DNA of 64,000 bases from Paenibacillus sp. Soil750 (lineage in GTDB: Bacteria; Bacillota; Bacilli; Paenibacillales; NBRC-103111). Made by a program: the position numbers and the translations under genes. The notes beneath the pieces are model-generated. The model was not told the origin of the DNA, searched no databases, and saw only the letters and a list, made by a program, of their open reading frames with translations. The stretch covers positions 124,001-188,000 of the forward strand of contig NZ_LMSD01000044.1 of the NCBI RefSeq assembly GCF_001428045.1, given 5' to 3'. This document shows positions 43,432 through 53,018 of this stretch, piece after piece. Position 1 is the first letter of the stretch. Each line of letters begins with the position of its first letter.

Positions 43432-44787
43432 ATGAGCAATTCCATCATTATCATGTCCGATGAGCATAATCCGATGTATTCGTCCGTATATGGACATCCG
43501 TTTTTGCGGACGCCGAATATGGAACGTCTAGCAGGTAGAGGTACGGTGTATGAAAATGCCTATTGCCCTTCCCCCCTTTGCAGCCCAAGCCGCAGCGCCT
43601 TTTTTACGGGTAAGAGAGTGCATGAACTACAAAACTATAGCAATTGCAATCTGGCTTTGCCAACGGGTGCTGCTTCCTATGGCAAAGTGCTAGGAGAGCA
43701 GGGCGTTCATACTGTCTACTTCGGCAAGTCTGATGTATTTGACGATATAGAGCGTCTAGGTTTTTCGGAGCTTCATTATACGAAGGCACGTAAACTGCCG
43801 GGAGATGTCAATTTCCATCGCAGGCCTCTTGCTATCCGTGAGGGAGCAGCTCAACGGGCAAACGGTTATGGGGTTAAAGATGACGCTTTCGACTCTGATT
43901 TAAAGATTATGGATGCAGCATTGGCGTGGTTGACGAATGTCGCCCCTACCCTTACAACGCCATGGAATTTGACGATTAATTTGATTAATCCTCATTTTCC
44001 ACAATGGAATACGCAAGCTTATTGGGATTTGTATCCGGAAGCGGCTGATCTGCCTCGGTATGGCGTCATTGAGGAGAGCGCCAATCATCCCTATGCTAAA
44101 GATTTGCGCGAGCATTTCGAAGCAGACTTGTTTACAGAGGAGCAAATTCGCGGACTTCGACGCGGTTATGTGGGCAACGTTGCGTTTATTGACGATCAGC
44201 TAGGAAGACTGCTGGATACGGTAGATGCTCGTGGGTTAGCAGAAACCACACAATTGATCTACACCTCGGATCATGGCGAAATGCTGGGTAAATTCGGAAT
44301 GTGGTGGAAATGTTCCTTGTATGAAGACTCGGTACGTATTCCGTGTATTGGAGCAGGCCCGGGGTTCTCGCAGGGCGTTCGGGTAACGACTCCCGTCGAT
44401 TTGCACGACGTGCAAGCATCGTTGTTTCACGCTGCTGGTGTAATAAGGCCAGCTGAATGGGCAGGAAGCCCACTGCAGCAAATCGCTCAGGATGACACCG
44501 AACGTGTCGTGTTTTCTGAATATCACGGTCATGGTACCCGTTCGGGCGCGTTTATGATACGCAAAGGATTCTGGAAGCTTATTGTTTACATGGAAGCACC
44601 GCATCAGCTATTTCGCCTAGATACAGATCCGGAAGAGCTTTGTAATGTTTATGAGCAATATCCAGGGAAGGCTGCAGAGCTTGATGCGGAGCTGCGGCGA
44701 ATATGTTCGCCGGAAGCGGAGAATGAGAAAGCGCATCAGTTCCAGGAGAAGCAGATGGAGCTGCTTGAGCGATTCATAGCACGATAA
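43432..44787 (+). CDS. Type I sulfatase 3
   Basis: A 451-residue sulfatase with Cys50 in CSPSRSAFFTGKR, the canonical C-x-P-S-R form. The N-terminal metal site reads IIMSDEHN, with His instead of the usual Gln side, and TSDHGEMLGKFGMWWK is the second site. It lacks a signal peptide. ATG 43432 follows GAGAGGGAG at good spacing. It has no close sequence resemblance to sulfatases 1 and 2 outside the motifs, so each probably handles a different sulfate position. Confidence 0.9.
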   Translation: MSNSIIIMSDEHNPMYSSVYGHPFLRTPNMERLAGRGTVYENAYCPSPLCSPSRSAFFTGKRVHELQNYSNCNLALPTGAASYGKVLGEQGVHTVYFGKSDVFDDIERLGFSELHYTKARKLPGDVNFHRRPLAIREGAAQRANGYGVKDDAFDSDLKIMDAALAWLTNVAPTLTTPWNLTINLINPHFPQWNTQAYWDLYPEAADLPRYGVIEESANHPYAKDLREHFEADLFTEEQIRGLRRGYVGNVAFIDDQLGRLLDTVDARGLAETTQLIYTSDHGEMLGKFGMWWKCSLYEDSVRIPCIGAGPGFSQGVRVTTPVDLHDVQASLFHAAGVIRPAEWAGSPLQQIAQDDTERVVFSEYHGHGTRSGAFMIRKGFWKLIVYMEAPHQLFRLDTDPEELCNVYEQYPGKAAELDAELRRICSPEAENEKAHQFQEKQMELLERFIAR

Positions 44788-44818
44788 TAGTAATAGTTCC
44801 TTGGAAGGAGGGGAGCGA

Positions 44819-45688
44819 ATGAAAGAATATGGCCATGAATTTGCCGAATATCTGTACCACACACCATCCGAATTCGAGAAGAACGGAGGCTTATGGATCA
44901 TTAGGGCTGGGCAGAACAGGGCAAAGTCCAACTACCTAGTTGGTCCAAAAGTAATCGAATGTTATTCTGTGCATGCTGTGATTAGTGGAAGTGTTACGCT
45001 CGTACATGGTAACGGAACGGTTCAACTGTGCAAAGGCGATCTATTCTGTCTGTACCCTGGACTTAGATACAGCTATCAGCTAGCCAAAGCCGATGACGAG
45101 CAGCAGTTGAGGATGTATTGGCTAGCTTTCCAAGGCAATCAAGCGGGACCCTTTCTTGATCGAATCGGCTTCAGTAAAGAGAGGCCGTATGTTAACCATC
45201 GCTGGATGCCGGAGCATGCGCAGACGATGAACCGTATTCATAGCATGCTTCGAGACCGTGCCGAGTATGATGAAGTGATGCTGCAGCTGAAGCTGTATCA
45301 GCTGCTCGAATCGTTAATCGGCAAGACGGATGAGCAGGCGAGGAACATAGTGAATATCGATTGGTTGGAGCGATGCAAACAATACATGGACACCCACTAC
45401 ATGGAAGGCATCGCCGTTACCAATGTCGCAAAGATTGCTGGCGTACACCGCTCCCATTTGTATCAAGAATGTATCCGCATCCTCGGCTTCAGTCCTATGC
45501 AATATTTGATTAAACTGCGCATGGAGAAAAGTATTGAGCTGCTGAATGATGGAGAATTCAATGTAACGGATATCGCACTTTCCATTGGTTATCCAGACGT
45601 ATACTCATTCTCGCGGGCGTTCAGCAGATATTACGGGATGTCCCCGACGCAATACCAATCTGGTACACGTATAGGAACCAACAAATGA
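44819..45688 (+). CDS. AraC family transcriptional regulator
   Basis: A 289-residue activator. The N-terminal cupin (residues 35-130, HAVISGSVTLVHGNG, DLFCLYPGL) probably senses a sugar; the C-terminal double HTH (about 185-285) ends with DIALSIGYPDVYSFSRAFSRYYGMSP, the AraC signature. GGAGGGGAG precedes ATG 44819. It sits in the middle of the sulfatase locus with 227 bases of free sequence after it, so it probably activates the downstream part and perhaps the whole locus (inference). Confidence 0.9.
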   Translation: MKEYGHEFAEYLYHTPSEFEKNGGLWIIRAGQNRAKSNYLVGPKVIECYSVHAVISGSVTLVHGNGTVQLCKGDLFCLYPGLRYSYQLAKADDEQQLRMYWLAFQGNQAGPFLDRIGFSKERPYVNHRWMPEHAQTMNRIHSMLRDRAEYDEVMLQLKLYQLLESLIGKTDEQARNIVNIDWLERCKQYMDTHYMEGIAVTNVAKIAGVHRSHLYQECIRILGFSPMQYLIKLRMEKSIELLNDGEFNVTDIALSIGYPDVYSFSRAFSRYYGMSPTQYQSGTRIGTNK

Positions 45689-45915
45689 CGATGACAGGGT
45701 GTCATTTATAAGTGAGCTGGGAGTGTTTATTTTGCTAACATCTACATACGTAAACCTTAGATATACAGGAATTCAGAGGAGACAAATTGCTAAAGATCGG
45801 CAATCAAAATGACATTTCCATTCGATCATTGATCCGTTACACTGGTAGTAATAATTCCAAGTAGATTACTTTGTTTTGTCATTTATCTCGGTATATCGGT
45901 ATAGGAGGATTCGGT

Positions 45916-47001
45916 ATGAAAGAGAAACTAAAAGTTGGCGTGATTGGGATCGGCCAAGTAGCTGCCATTCATTTGGAAGCTTATCGCACCCATCCTGAGG
46001 TGGAAATTGCCGCTCTGTGTGATATTGTCTACGAAAAAGCAAAGCGCTCGGCACTTGAGTTTCATGTACCGAGGGTATATACCGACTACCGAGAGCTTCT
46101 CAAGCAGAAGGATCTCGACTTTATCGATATCTGCACACCGAATGCCTTTCATGCGCGCATTGCAATTGAAGGCTTGCATGCGGGTAAACACGTGTTTACA
46201 GAGAAGCCAGATGCCATCGATGTGGAAGAAGCACTGCAAATGGCGAAGGCTGCCAGCCAGTCAGGCAAACATCTCATGGCGATGCGTAATAATCGATTTG
46301 CTCCAGGCGTGCAGTTCCTTAAACGATTCATTGATCAAGGGCAGTTAGGCGAAGCGTATACGGGGCGCTGTGGTTGGCTACGAAGACGTGGAATTCCTGG
46401 CAAAGGCGGATGGTTCACAACAAAGGAGATATCCGGCGGTGGGCCGCTTATCGATTTGGGCGTACACTTCATTGATGTTGCCATATGGCTGATGGGTAAT
46501 CCGAAACCGGTTAGCGTAGTTGGCGCAACCTATACCAAGTTTGCCGAAACAAGCTTATCGGATTCCATTCATAGCGGATATGGCGAGAAGAAAGATGATG
46601 GCGTGTATGATGTAGAGGATTTGGCGTCTGGATATATTCGTTTCCAGAATGGAGCGACGCTTCAGCTTGAATTCAGTTGGGCCTCGAATGTGGAGCAGGA
46701 GGAGTCATTCGTTGAACTGCGTGGAACCAAAGCAGGGTTCTCACTTCGCAAGGGAGAGGTGAAGTTGTTCTCGGAAATAGCAGACACGATGTGCACGACC
46801 ATTCCTGATTTATCCAAAGCGAAGACAGGCGGGAATCATGCCAAGCATCTTCATCATTTTATCGATGTGCTGCAAGAGAGAGCGGAGCCTATAATACGGC
46901 CTGAGCATGGCGTTGACATGATTCGTATTTTAAGCGCGTTGTATGAATCTGCACGCATAGGTAGAGAAGTCAGGTTGGATGAGGAGAGGGGAGAGCCTTG
47001 A
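45916..47001 (+). CDS. Gfo/Idh/MocA family oxidoreductase
   Basis: A 361-residue NAD(P)-dependent sugar dehydrogenase. The Rossmann motif VGVIGIGQVAAIHLEAY is at residues 6-22, and the catalytic-lysine motif is HVFTEKPDAI near residue 95. The C-terminal domain carries GGPLIDLGVHFIDVAIWLMG. AGGAGG lies five to ten bases before ATG 45916. It probably oxidises or epimerises a sugar released by the locus; the substrate is unknown. It overlaps the next gene by four bases. Confidence 0.9.
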   Translation: MKEKLKVGVIGIGQVAAIHLEAYRTHPEVEIAALCDIVYEKAKRSALEFHVPRVYTDYRELLKQKDLDFIDICTPNAFHARIAIEGLHAGKHVFTEKPDAIDVEEALQMAKAASQSGKHLMAMRNNRFAPGVQFLKRFIDQGQLGEAYTGRCGWLRRRGIPGKGGWFTTKEISGGGPLIDLGVHFIDVAIWLMGNPKPVSVVGATYTKFAETSLSDSIHSGYGEKKDDGVYDVEDLASGYIRFQNGATLQLEFSWASNVEQEESFVELRGTKAGFSLRKGEVKLFSEIADTMCTTIPDLSKAKTGGNHAKHLHHFIDVLQERAEPIIRPEHGVDMIRILSALYESARIGREVRLDEERGEP

Positions 47002-47753
47002 AACAGAAATTCGCCATTCAACTGCATACGGTACGGAAAGAGTTTGAGCAGGATTGTGCAGGTGTACTAAGGGAATTGGCCGCTATGGGCTGGGCTGGTG
47101 TTCAGACTGCACAGTTGTACAATCATGACCCGCGTGAAATCGCAGCAGTATTAGTTGAGACAGGACTTCGCGTTGCGGGCATGCACGTCGATTATGAGCA
47201 GCTTAATAATCAGCTAGATATCGTTATAAGTGAGGCAGAAATGTTCAACACTCGCGACCTCATATGTCCAGCGCTGCCTCCAAGATTGCGCAATGAACAA
47301 GGATTTAGGGAGGCGAGGTCAGTCTTAAATGAAATCGCTCATAAAGGGAAGGAAAAAGGTTTGCGCATCCATTACCATAACCATGCTTATGAGTTTGAGA
47401 CGCTGATAGATGGGGGCTCGGCGCTATCCTATATGTGTGATACGACGGACGGCAGCGATATTTATGCAGAGCCGGATGTATATTGGGTGAAGAAGAGCGG
47501 AATTGACCCTTTATATTTCATTCAACAGTACCCTAATCGCATACCCTATATTCACTTAAAAGATATGACGCCAGGGGACAATTCAGAGTTCACAGAGATT
47601 GGAACAGGCATTATTGATTTCAAACCTATACTTATTTGGGGCGAAAAGCACGGCATAGAATGGTACGTGGTCGAGCAGGATCAGTGCAAAGGGTCGGCAA
47701 TGGACAGTGTGGCTGTCAGTTATACCCAGTTAGTGCGCCTTTCACGGGATTAA
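46998..47753 (+). CDS. Xylose-isomerase-like TIM barrel protein (sugar phosphate isomerase/epimerase)
   Basis: A 251-residue AP_endonuc_2/IolE-like protein starting at TTG, with GGGGAG upstream. Family features are QLHTVRKEF at the start, IHYHNHAYEF (metal-binding region, residues 119-128), EPDVYWVKKSG and PYIHLKDM. These proteins act as keto-sugar epimerases, isomerases or dehydratases. Translational overlap with the Gfo/Idh/MocA gene suggests consecutive steps on the same sugar, as in inositol and keto-glucoside pathways. Confidence 0.88.
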   Translation: MKQKFAIQLHTVRKEFEQDCAGVLRELAAMGWAGVQTAQLYNHDPREIAAVLVETGLRVAGMHVDYEQLNNQLDIVISEAEMFNTRDLICPALPPRLRNEQGFREARSVLNEIAHKGKEKGLRIHYHNHAYEFETLIDGGSALSYMCDTTDGSDIYAEPDVYWVKKSGIDPLYFIQQYPNRIPYIHLKDMTPGDNSEFTEIGTGIIDFKPILIWGEKHGIEWYVVEQDQCKGSAMDSVAVSYTQLVRLSRD

Positions 47754-47820
47754 ATCCGACTATTCACATAAGAATAAACGTAAAAAAATAGATGGAGCCA
47801 TCATTAGAGGAGGGGGACAT

Positions 47821-49293
47821 GTGGGCAAACCCAATATCTTGATTTTTATGACCGACCAGCAGCAGGCCGGGGTTATTGCACGAGATCATCCTTGTCAGAT
47901 GCCGAATGTTCGAGCTTTGGCGGATGACGGTCTTACTTTCACGCGTGTCTATACGACCATGACACACTGTTGTCCTTCCCGTGCATCCTTCATGACGGGG
48001 AAATATCCTTCGCAGCATGGCATTCATAATAATGTGAGCAATGCTGCAGCGCTACGTCGTGGGCTTTACTCAGGTGTTACGACATTCTCGGAAGGGCTCA
48101 AGTCGGCCGGATACCAGCTCTACTTTTCTGGTAAATGGCATATTTCAGCGGAAGAAAATCCTGTAGATCGGGGCTGGGAAGAGCTTCTTGTAACTGCGGG
48201 AATGGACGCGGTGATGGGCCATACCATAGACGGTTGGCGGGAAAAAGATAGCATGGTCCAGTCTGGGCCGAGGCAGCCGGGCGAAATTGCAAGGCCAGGT
48301 TGGGGCAATTACAAGCTCTATGGTACTTCACAAGTGGAATACGAGGATACAAGAGACTATCGGGTGGTACAACATGCGGTTGAACAGCTGGATAAACTAA
48401 CAAAAGATGAAACACCATGGTGCATGTATGTAGGGGTAACGGGGCCACATGATCCATTTCAAATTCCCGAAAGATATGCACGAATGTACGATCCGTCGCT
48501 TATTCCGCTTCCACCGAATTACTACGATTCTCTTCAAAATAGGCCAGAAGTTTACCGCCGGATGCGCAAGATTTGGGATCAACTTTCGGAGGAAGAAGTC
48601 AAGGAATCGATTAGTCATTACTGGGGCTATTGCACCATGGTTGACGACCTATTGGGAGAAGTACTCAAGGCTTTGAAGCGAACCGGTCAAGCTGATGATA
48701 CGCTGGTGGTCTTCTTATCTGATCATGGTGAAAATGTTGGAGCACACGGCTTGTATTTAAAAGGAATCAGTCCGTTCGAAGAAACGTATAGATTGCCTTG
48801 TGTGCTTCGCTGGCCTAACGGAATAGCACAGCCGGGGAGGGAGGTCGATGCGCTGACAAGCATCATGGATTTTGCACCGACCTTTCTGGACATAGCAGAC
48901 GCGAGTAGGTACATGGCAGCGGATACGAAAGGGCTCAGCTTGACGAGATGGTTTGATGGCGAGGAGCCAGAAGCATGGAGGGAAGCTTTGTTTACACAAT
49001 GCAATGGAGTAGAAGTGTACTACATGCAGCGGATCGTCCGAACGGAACGGTATAAACTGGTATATAACCCGACAGATGTCGATGAGTTGTACGATCTGCA
49101 GGAGGATCCCCACGAGCTTTGCAATTTACAGGATGCACCGGAAATGCAGGAAATAAAACGATCCTTGTTTATGGCGATGTGGAGAGAATCTGCGGATGCG
49201 GGGGATTTTATCTTTAACCAATATCCGACGGTAGCTTTAGCGGAATGGGGCCCGGCGTGCGCCATTGGAACAAACCGTAGAACAGATATTTGA
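47821..49293 (+). CDS. Type I sulfatase 4
   Basis: A 490-residue sulfatase. The maturation motif is THCCPSRASFMTG: Cys50 is the formylglycine position, followed by Cys51-Pro-Ser-Arg. Metal sites are IFMTDQQ at the start and LSDHGENVGAHGLYLKG. GPHDPFQIPERY is a typical substrate-side signature. It begins with GTG, with GGAGGGGG upstream, and has no signal peptide. The adjacent second cysteine is unusual but occurs in some sulfatases. Confidence 0.9.
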   Translation: MGKPNILIFMTDQQQAGVIARDHPCQMPNVRALADDGLTFTRVYTTMTHCCPSRASFMTGKYPSQHGIHNNVSNAAALRRGLYSGVTTFSEGLKSAGYQLYFSGKWHISAEENPVDRGWEELLVTAGMDAVMGHTIDGWREKDSMVQSGPRQPGEIARPGWGNYKLYGTSQVEYEDTRDYRVVQHAVEQLDKLTKDETPWCMYVGVTGPHDPFQIPERYARMYDPSLIPLPPNYYDSLQNRPEVYRRMRKIWDQLSEEEVKESISHYWGYCTMVDDLLGEVLKALKRTGQADDTLVVFLSDHGENVGAHGLYLKGISPFEETYRLPCVLRWPNGIAQPGREVDALTSIMDFAPTFLDIADASRYMAADTKGLSLTRWFDGEEPEAWREALFTQCNGVEVYYMQRIVRTERYKLVYNPTDVDELYDLQEDPHELCNLQDAPEMQEIKRSLFMAMWRESADAGDFIFNQYPTVALAEWGPACAIGTNRRTDI

Positions 49294-49306
49294 GAGGAGT
49301 AAACGA

Positions 49307-50842
49307 ATGAAAGCGACCAAATGGTTACATCTAGGACTCACAGCCGTAATAGGTATTGGAGCTTTGACGGGCTGCTCCAGCGGAAGCAAAGAGAACCCTT
49401 TTACGGCCGTAGGCGGAAGTGCACAAGAGCCTGTATCGATTAAAGTCATGACCATCCATTATGAGGATCAGCCTCCGATGGAAGGTAACCAGGCGAAGGA
49501 ATATATCGAAAAGAAAAACAATGTGAAGCTTTCCATGGAACTGGTGCCCGCTTCGACCTATGACGAGAAACTGAATGTCACGATGGCAAGCTTAGATCAG
49601 TATGACTTAATCCTTTTGAAATCAGGGATCAAAGACCCTAAATTTGAAAAATTGGCAAGACAGGGCGCATTCTACGATCTCACATCCTTGGTCAAAGGGA
49701 AAAAGAATTTGGATCAAAACATTCCCGAAACGGCATGGAAAGCTTCCAGTGTTAATCAGAAAATTTATGCGATTCCTCGACCACAATACGCCTATGGGAA
49801 TGGTTCAGCCAATATTATTATGCGTAAGGACTGGCTTGACCGTTATGGCCTCAGCGTTCCGAAAACCATCGATGAACTGACGAATGCCTTGCGGGTATTC
49901 CGGGAAAAGGATCCGGTAGGTGGCGGGAAAACGATTCCTTTTGTCACATTTGCCGCACAGGCGGATGATGCCAAGTCTGTTTTCGGCGGAATGGCACCAG
50001 TTAAGTTTGCATTTGGCATGCCAAATAACTACCGAATTGAAAACGATAAGGCTGTATACGCCTTAGAGACAAAGGAATATAAAGATTATTTGGATTGGCT
50101 GAAGCTGGCATGGAGTGAAAAGCTGTTAAATAAAGATGCGACGCTGCTCAAGAATCAACAAAATAAGGATAAGTTTCTTGCAGGTGAAGCAGGTGCGCTT
50201 GTCTACCATGTAGGTTTGCTCGGTAGTAACAACTTCGACAAGCTCAAGACTGTAGATCCTAAGGCTGAAATGGTTGTTCTGCCTACTATTGAAGGTCCTG
50301 GTGGGAAGAAAGGCGTCAATCAAAGCTTGGGCTTCTTCGGTTCCTGGGTGATTCCTTCTACAGTATCCAAGGAAAAAGCGGAGCGCATTGTGGAATTTCT
50401 GAATGCCCAGGCGGCTCCTGAATACGAGTATTACCGCAATGGCGGGATCAAAGGCGTCCATTCCACGGATATTAAAGATGGGATTGTCAGTCGAACACCA
50501 GAACAAGAGAAGCTTAGTGAGAAAGAAAAGCCTTCGACTTTCCTGTTGTTATGGCCACTCGATCCTTATAACTATGCCAATTCAACAGACCCGCAGGTGA
50601 ATAAACTGCAACGTAGTATTCTGGACAGCTTTAAAACGATCGGCGTGCTGGATACGTTCTCCGGTTTGATTTCACCTACCGATCAGAAAAATCCGGATCA
50701 TGAGAAGAAGGTCGATGCGTCGGCGATCAAATATGTGACAGGGCAAGCTGGATGGGACGTTGTGCAGAAAGAAATCGCAGCTTGGCAGCAGAACAGCGGA
50801 AATCAGATTGGAAAAGAGCTATTGGAGCTTTATCAGCAATAG
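49307..50842 (+). CDS. Substrate-binding lipoprotein, importer 2 (LplA type)
   Basis: A 511-residue solute-binding protein with lipobox LTGC near residue 23. The mature part starts with VSIKVMTIHYEDQPPM and follows the LplA/YtcQ pattern of large binding proteins for complex or uronic oligosaccharides, unlike importer 1. GAGAGGAG precedes ATG 49307. It is followed 34 bases later by two LplB/LplC-type permeases, completing a second importer within the same locus. Confidence 0.9.
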   Translation: MKATKWLHLGLTAVIGIGALTGCSSGSKENPFTAVGGSAQEPVSIKVMTIHYEDQPPMEGNQAKEYIEKKNNVKLSMELVPASTYDEKLNVTMASLDQYDLILLKSGIKDPKFEKLARQGAFYDLTSLVKGKKNLDQNIPETAWKASSVNQKIYAIPRPQYAYGNGSANIIMRKDWLDRYGLSVPKTIDELTNALRVFREKDPVGGGKTIPFVTFAAQADDAKSVFGGMAPVKFAFGMPNNYRIENDKAVYALETKEYKDYLDWLKLAWSEKLLNKDATLLKNQQNKDKFLAGEAGALVYHVGLLGSNNFDKLKTVDPKAEMVVLPTIEGPGGKKGVNQSLGFFGSWVIPSTVSKEKAERIVEFLNAQAAPEYEYYRNGGIKGVHSTDIKDGIVSRTPEQEKLSEKEKPSTFLLLWPLDPYNYANSTDPQVNKLQRSILDSFKTIGVLDTFSGLISPTDQKNPDHEKKVDASAIKYVTGQAGWDVVQKEIAAWQQNSGNQIGKELLELYQQ

Positions 50843-50876
50843 TTAAGCTAACTTAGACAAAGAGAGGTATACGCTG

Positions 50877-51764
50877 ATGGCAGTAAAGTGGAGAAGTAAT
50901 GCATGGCTCTATGTATTGGCCGCTCCGGGCATAATCTATTTCTTAGTCTTTCATTACTTTCCAATGTGGGGAGTATGGATTGCCTTTCAGGATTACAGCC
51001 CGTTTTTGGGAGTTTTCAAAAGCGAGTGGGTCGGTATGGAGCACTTTCGTAACTTTCTGACCCATGATGACTTTCCTCTCTTGCTGAAAAATACGCTGCT
51101 TCTAAGTTTGTATCATTTATTCTTTTATTTTCCATTCGTATTATTTATCGCCATCATGCTAAATGAGCTTCGGTGGTTGATCTATAAACGGCTTATTCAA
51201 ACCATCTTGTACCTGCCGCATTTCATTTCTTGGGTGATTATAGCGGGCATGACACTGGTGTTCTTTGGGCCTTCTGGTGTGATCAACCATTATGTTGGTA
51301 ACGGAGAAAGCATTCCTTTTCTCGTCAGCAATGAATGGTTTCGCTCGATGATGGTGCTGCAGCATATTTGGAAGGATCTTGGCTGGGGGACGATTATTTT
51401 TCTTGCCGCGATGGCAGGGGTAAATCCCGAGTTATTCGAAGCTGCTAAAGTGGATGGTGCCGGACGTTGGCGTCGCATTTGGCATATTACGCTACCAGGT
51501 ATTCGCAGCACGATTGTCATCCTGCTCCTGCTGCGTCTAGGACACTCGCTGGAATCGAACTTCATGCAAATTTTTCTAATGTCCAACGCGATGAATCTAG
51601 AAGTATCCGATGTGTTCGATCTTTATGTCTACCGTGTCGGTCTGCTTGGCGGGGATTATAGCTTTGCCACTGCAGCGGGTCTATTTAAATCGATTGTCGG
51701 TTTGATATTAGTATTATTGGCTAACAAAGCTGCCAAATCGATGGGGGAGGAAGGGGTATTTTGA
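50877..51764 (+). CDS. ABC transporter permease, importer 2 (LplB type)
   Basis: A 295-residue permease with the typical LplB/YteP N-terminus (LYVLAAPGIIYFLVFHYFPM) and EAA loop ELFEAAKVDGAGRWRRI. Six hydrophobic segments. GAGAGG precedes the ATG. Its stop overlaps the start of the partner permease, so the two are translated in a fixed ratio. Confidence 0.92.
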   Translation: MAVKWRSNAWLYVLAAPGIIYFLVFHYFPMWGVWIAFQDYSPFLGVFKSEWVGMEHFRNFLTHDDFPLLLKNTLLLSLYHLFFYFPFVLFIAIMLNELRWLIYKRLIQTILYLPHFISWVIIAGMTLVFFGPSGVINHYVGNGESIPFLVSNEWFRSMMVLQHIWKDLGWGTIIFLAAMAGVNPELFEAAKVDGAGRWRRIWHITLPGIRSTIVILLLLRLGHSLESNFMQIFLMSNAMNLEVSDVFDLYVYRVGLLGGDYSFATAAGLFKSIVGLILVLLANKAAKSMGEEGVF

Positions 51765-52630
51765 ATAGACAAACATCCCTTTTTGATGTAGGCAATGCCG
51801 CTATGTTCCTCCTGCTCGGTTTGGGGGTAGTGATTCCATTTCTATACATGCTGGCGGTTTCGCTCAGCTCCACGCTGGAATCGGCAGGTGGGCATTTATA
51901 TTTCATTCCTAAAGACGTAATGCTGGATGCCTATCGGTACCTTTTTTCCACGAATCGCTTTATACGGTCGTTAGGCAACTCGGTATATCTTACTGTCGTA
52001 GGCACGCTCATTAATTTGTTCGTTTCCATTACGCTCTCCTACGCTCTGTCCAAGAAGAAGCTGCCAGGACGCCGAACGATGCTGATGTTTGTTTTCATTA
52101 CCATGCTGTTCGGAGGCGGGTTAATTCCTCACTATTTGCTGATCAAATCACTTGGTTTGATGAATACGTACTGGGCGTTGCTGCTGCCGGGCGCCACGAA
52201 TGCGTTTACCGTTCTCGTCATGAAGACCTTTTTTCAAAATTTACCGGAGAGTTTGGATGAAGCAGCTCGTATCGATGGGGCAGGCGAGATTCGCATTTTG
52301 TTTTCTATTATTTTGCCGCTATCCAAGCCGATTCTGGCGACTTTCTCACTGTTTTTCATGGTTCATCATTGGAATGAATTCTTTGCGGCTGTGATCTATC
52401 TGAGTGATGCCAGCAAATGGCCGATTCAGGTGCTGTTGCGCCAAATGGTTGTAGGAGGAACGGCCGAGGTTGGTTCCCAAAGTTCACTCGAAATAGAGAT
52501 GGCAACGTCGATCGGGGAAAATGTGAAAATGGCGGCAATTCTGGTGGCTATGCTTCCTATTGTGGTTGTCTATCCTTTTCTGCAAAAATATTTCGCGAAA
52601 GGTGCGCTGATCGGATCGATTAAGGAGTGA
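51761..52630 (+). CDS. ABC transporter permease, importer 2 (LplC type)
   Basis: A 289-residue permease starting at TTG 51761 within the end of the previous gene. The EAA loop is SLDEAARIDGAGEIRIL, and the protein closes with YFAKGALIGSIKE, the conserved LplC/YtcP ending. It is the last gene before a stretch containing a pseudogene and a terminator. Confidence 0.92.
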   Translation: MNRQTSLFDVGNAAMFLLLGLGVVIPFLYMLAVSLSSTLESAGGHLYFIPKDVMLDAYRYLFSTNRFIRSLGNSVYLTVVGTLINLFVSITLSYALSKKKLPGRRTMLMFVFITMLFGGGLIPHYLLIKSLGLMNTYWALLLPGATNAFTVLVMKTFFQNLPESLDEAARIDGAGEIRILFSIILPLSKPILATFSLFFMVHHWNEFFAAVIYLSDASKWPIQVLLRQMVVGGTAEVGSQSSLEIEMATSIGENVKMAAILVAMLPIVVVYPFLQKYFAKGALIGSIKE

Positions 52631-52708
52631 AGGTTTCTACCTTACCTTTTATAGACAAAATCATAAAGTTAAACCAGCCTTTTTGCCATTACTGTTCCGT
52701 CCAAATTG

Positions 52709-52929
52709 GTGATTCAACTTCAAACCAAAGCATTCGGTGAAGGGGAAACGGCGACTCCTGCTTATATCCAGGGCATCTACTATGGCGGTGAGGTGTATGA
52801 GACAGCCACGGGGTCCTATAATCCTATCCGAAACGAATCAATGATGTGGTTAACTCTTTGAAAATAAAAGTAACCTCAACAGACAAAGCGGGCGGATTGT
52901 ACCAGACGCTTCCGACAGCTTATCAATAA
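52709..52929 (+). pseudogene. Frameshifted C-terminal fragment of an unidentified protein
   Basis: One frame reads FGEGETATPAYIQGIYYGG, VYETATGSYNPIRNE and stops. A second frame takes over with INDVVNSLKIKVTSTD and GGLYQTLPTAYQ, then TAA at 52929. The two join as one beta-rich C-terminal domain broken by a frameshift, with no N-terminus upstream. The parent family was not recognised; it is followed by a proper terminator, as an original gene end would be. Confidence 0.6.
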
Positions 52930-52937
52930 AGCTAGTG

Positions 52938-52970
52938 CTCTTCCTCTGTGCGTCAGGGGGAGAGTTTTTT
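52938..52970 (+). terminator. Rho-independent terminator inside the sulfatase locus
   Basis: CTCTTCCTCTG / CAGGGGGAGAG stem with G-U pairs, loop TGCGT, then TTTTTT. It separates importer 2 from the GH27 and sulfatase 5 genes, which may therefore have their own promoter or depend on read-through. Confidence 0.75.
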
Positions 52971-53018
52971 ATGATAGAGGGATTCAACTAACCTATGCGC
53001 ACAAAGGAGCTTACTCAT

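Noticed and set aside
45787..45864. Tiny TTG-initiated frame (25 codons) with GAGGAG upstream between AraC and Gfo/Idh/MocA genes
   Set aside because: Too short and without recognisable features; the GAGGAG may be coincidental.
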